Positions 63,477 to 64,000 of a stretch of 64,000 nucleotides of DNA are shown here, one piece after another; position 1 is the stretch's first letter; each line of letters begins with the position of its first letter. The notes below the pieces were generated by a model, which was not told the DNA's origin, ran no database searches, and was given only the letters and a program-made list of their open reading frames with translations. A program made the position numbers and the translations under genes. Source of the DNA: Collinsella aerofaciens (GTDB lineage: Bacteria > Actinomycetota > Coriobacteriia > Coriobacteriales > Coriobacteriaceae); NCBI RefSeq assembly GCF_015670795.1, contig NZ_JADPCJ010000001.1:1-64000 (forward strand). Direction: 5' to 3'.

Positions 63477-64000
63477 CTAGCAGACGGCGTAATCCTGGGG
63501 CTCGCGGCCGTAGTAGGCGTCCAGGTAGAGCTCCTTGATCTCGCTCATGAGCGGGTAGCGCGGGTTGGCGCCGGTGCACTGGTCGTTGAATGCCTGCTCG
63601 GTCATTTCGTCGAGGGTGTCGAGGAAGTACTGCTCGTCAACACCGTAGTCGGCGATGGTCTTCTTGACGCCGATGAAGTCCTTGAGCTCCTCGAGCTTCG
63701 TGATGAAGTTCTCGAAGACCTCCTTGTCGTCCTTGCCCTCGATGCCGCAGTACTTGGCCATCTCGGCGTAGTTGTGCAGCGCGTTGGGGTAAGGATACTG
63801 GGAGAAGGTACCCATCTTGACGGGTGCCTCGGCGGCGTTGTAGCGCATGACGCGGGTCAGGATGACAGCGTTTGCGAGGCCGTGGGGCAGGTGATGGAAA
63901 GCGCCGAGCTTGTGGGCCATGGAGTGGTTGAGGCCCAGGAAGGCGTTGGCGAAGGCCATACCGGCCATGCAGGAGGCGTTGTGCATCTCCTCGCGGGCGT
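63477..64000 (-). CDS. adhE: Iron-dependent alcohol dehydrogenase domain of AdhE, C-terminal part (truncated by window edge)
   Basis: The frame is open to base 64000, giving about 174 C-terminal residues. 'MAGMAFANAFLGLNHSMAHKLGAFHHLPHG' contains the histidines that bind Fe2+ in iron-type dehydrogenases and matches the end of bifunctional AdhE. AdhE reduces acetyl-CoA to acetaldehyde and ethanol and regenerates NAD+ in fermentation; it forms spirosome filaments. The C-terminus 'DQCTGANPRYPLMSEIKELYLDAYYG' is specific to AdhE rather than single-domain dehydrogenases. The aldehyde dehydrogenase half must lie outside the window. Confidence 0.93.
   Translation of the reverse strand, partial: AREEMHNASCMAGMAFANAFLGLNHSMAHKLGAFHHLPHGLANAVILTRVMRYNAAEAPVKMGTFSQYPYPNALHNYAEMAKYCGIEGKDDKEVFENFITKLEELKDFIGVKKTIADYGVDEQYFLDTLDEMTEQAFNDQCTGANPRYPLMSEIKELYLDAYYGREPQDYAVC

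Overview
The window is about 64 kb of dense, moderately GC-rich bacterial chromosome. Gene content and order suggest a Collinsella-like gut coriobacterium (Actinomycetota): rod-shape genes mreBCD-mrdA-rodA, the rpsB-tsf-pyrH-frr-uppS-cdsA-dxr-rseP-ispG-proS run, the radical-SAM pair ahead of rplU-rpmA-obgE, pyruvate phosphate dikinase with its regulator, AdhE, and frequent TTG starts. The genus is an inference; no rRNA gene is present to confirm it.

Layout. (1) 1-3621: end of a surface-polysaccharide locus, with the 3' part of a very GC-rich rmlD, a membrane-anchored GT2 glycosyltransferase and a two-gene polysaccharide ABC exporter. (2) 3676-5607: a small accessory island between tRNA-Arg(TCT) and the aromatic operon. 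It holds a decayed acyltransferase and a two-gene module, a DUF4869-like protein followed by a P-loop ATPase with a possible TOPRIM-like C-terminus; this is the least understood part of the window. (3) 5653-14183, minus strand: aromatic amino-acid genes from DAHP synthase to the Phe and Tyr branches (DAHP synthase, tyrA, aroB, aroA, aroC, pheA, fused aroE-aroK, aroQ). A perfect 34-bp inverted repeat lies between aroC and pheA, a 14-bp terminator hairpin before aroQ, and an attenuator-like hairpin before the first gene. (4) 14388-20476: tRNA-Arg(CCG), a CtpE-like P-type ATPase, a zinc-ribbon membrane protein, a cyclophilin and a TPR membrane protein. (5) 20592-27500: cell elongation genes and a DUF697-like membrane protein. 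(6) 27511-34267: radical-SAM pair, L21, L27, ObgE, NadD, YqeK, RsfS. (7) 34363-45280: DNA polymerase IV on the minus strand, then rpsP-khpA-rimM-trmD-lepB, glyQS, and the PPDK regulator with ppdK. (8) 45491-52113: rplS, rnhB, yraN, comM, dprA, trmFO, xerC. (9) 52333-62445: translation, UMP kinase, isoprenoid, phospholipid and site-2-protease genes ending in proS. (10) 62624-64000, minus strand: an aminoglycoside-phosphotransferase-fold kinase and the 3' end of adhE.

Most of the window is housekeeping. Items worth following up are the ATPase/DUF4869 module, the acyltransferase remnant beside it, the long inverted repeat in the aro operon, a winged-helix-like insert in the site-2 protease, xerC without a canonical full-length start codon, and helically phased repeats upstream of ppdK. 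No CRISPR array, insertion sequence, prophage or replication origin was seen. No intergenic stretch longer than about 300 bases is empty.
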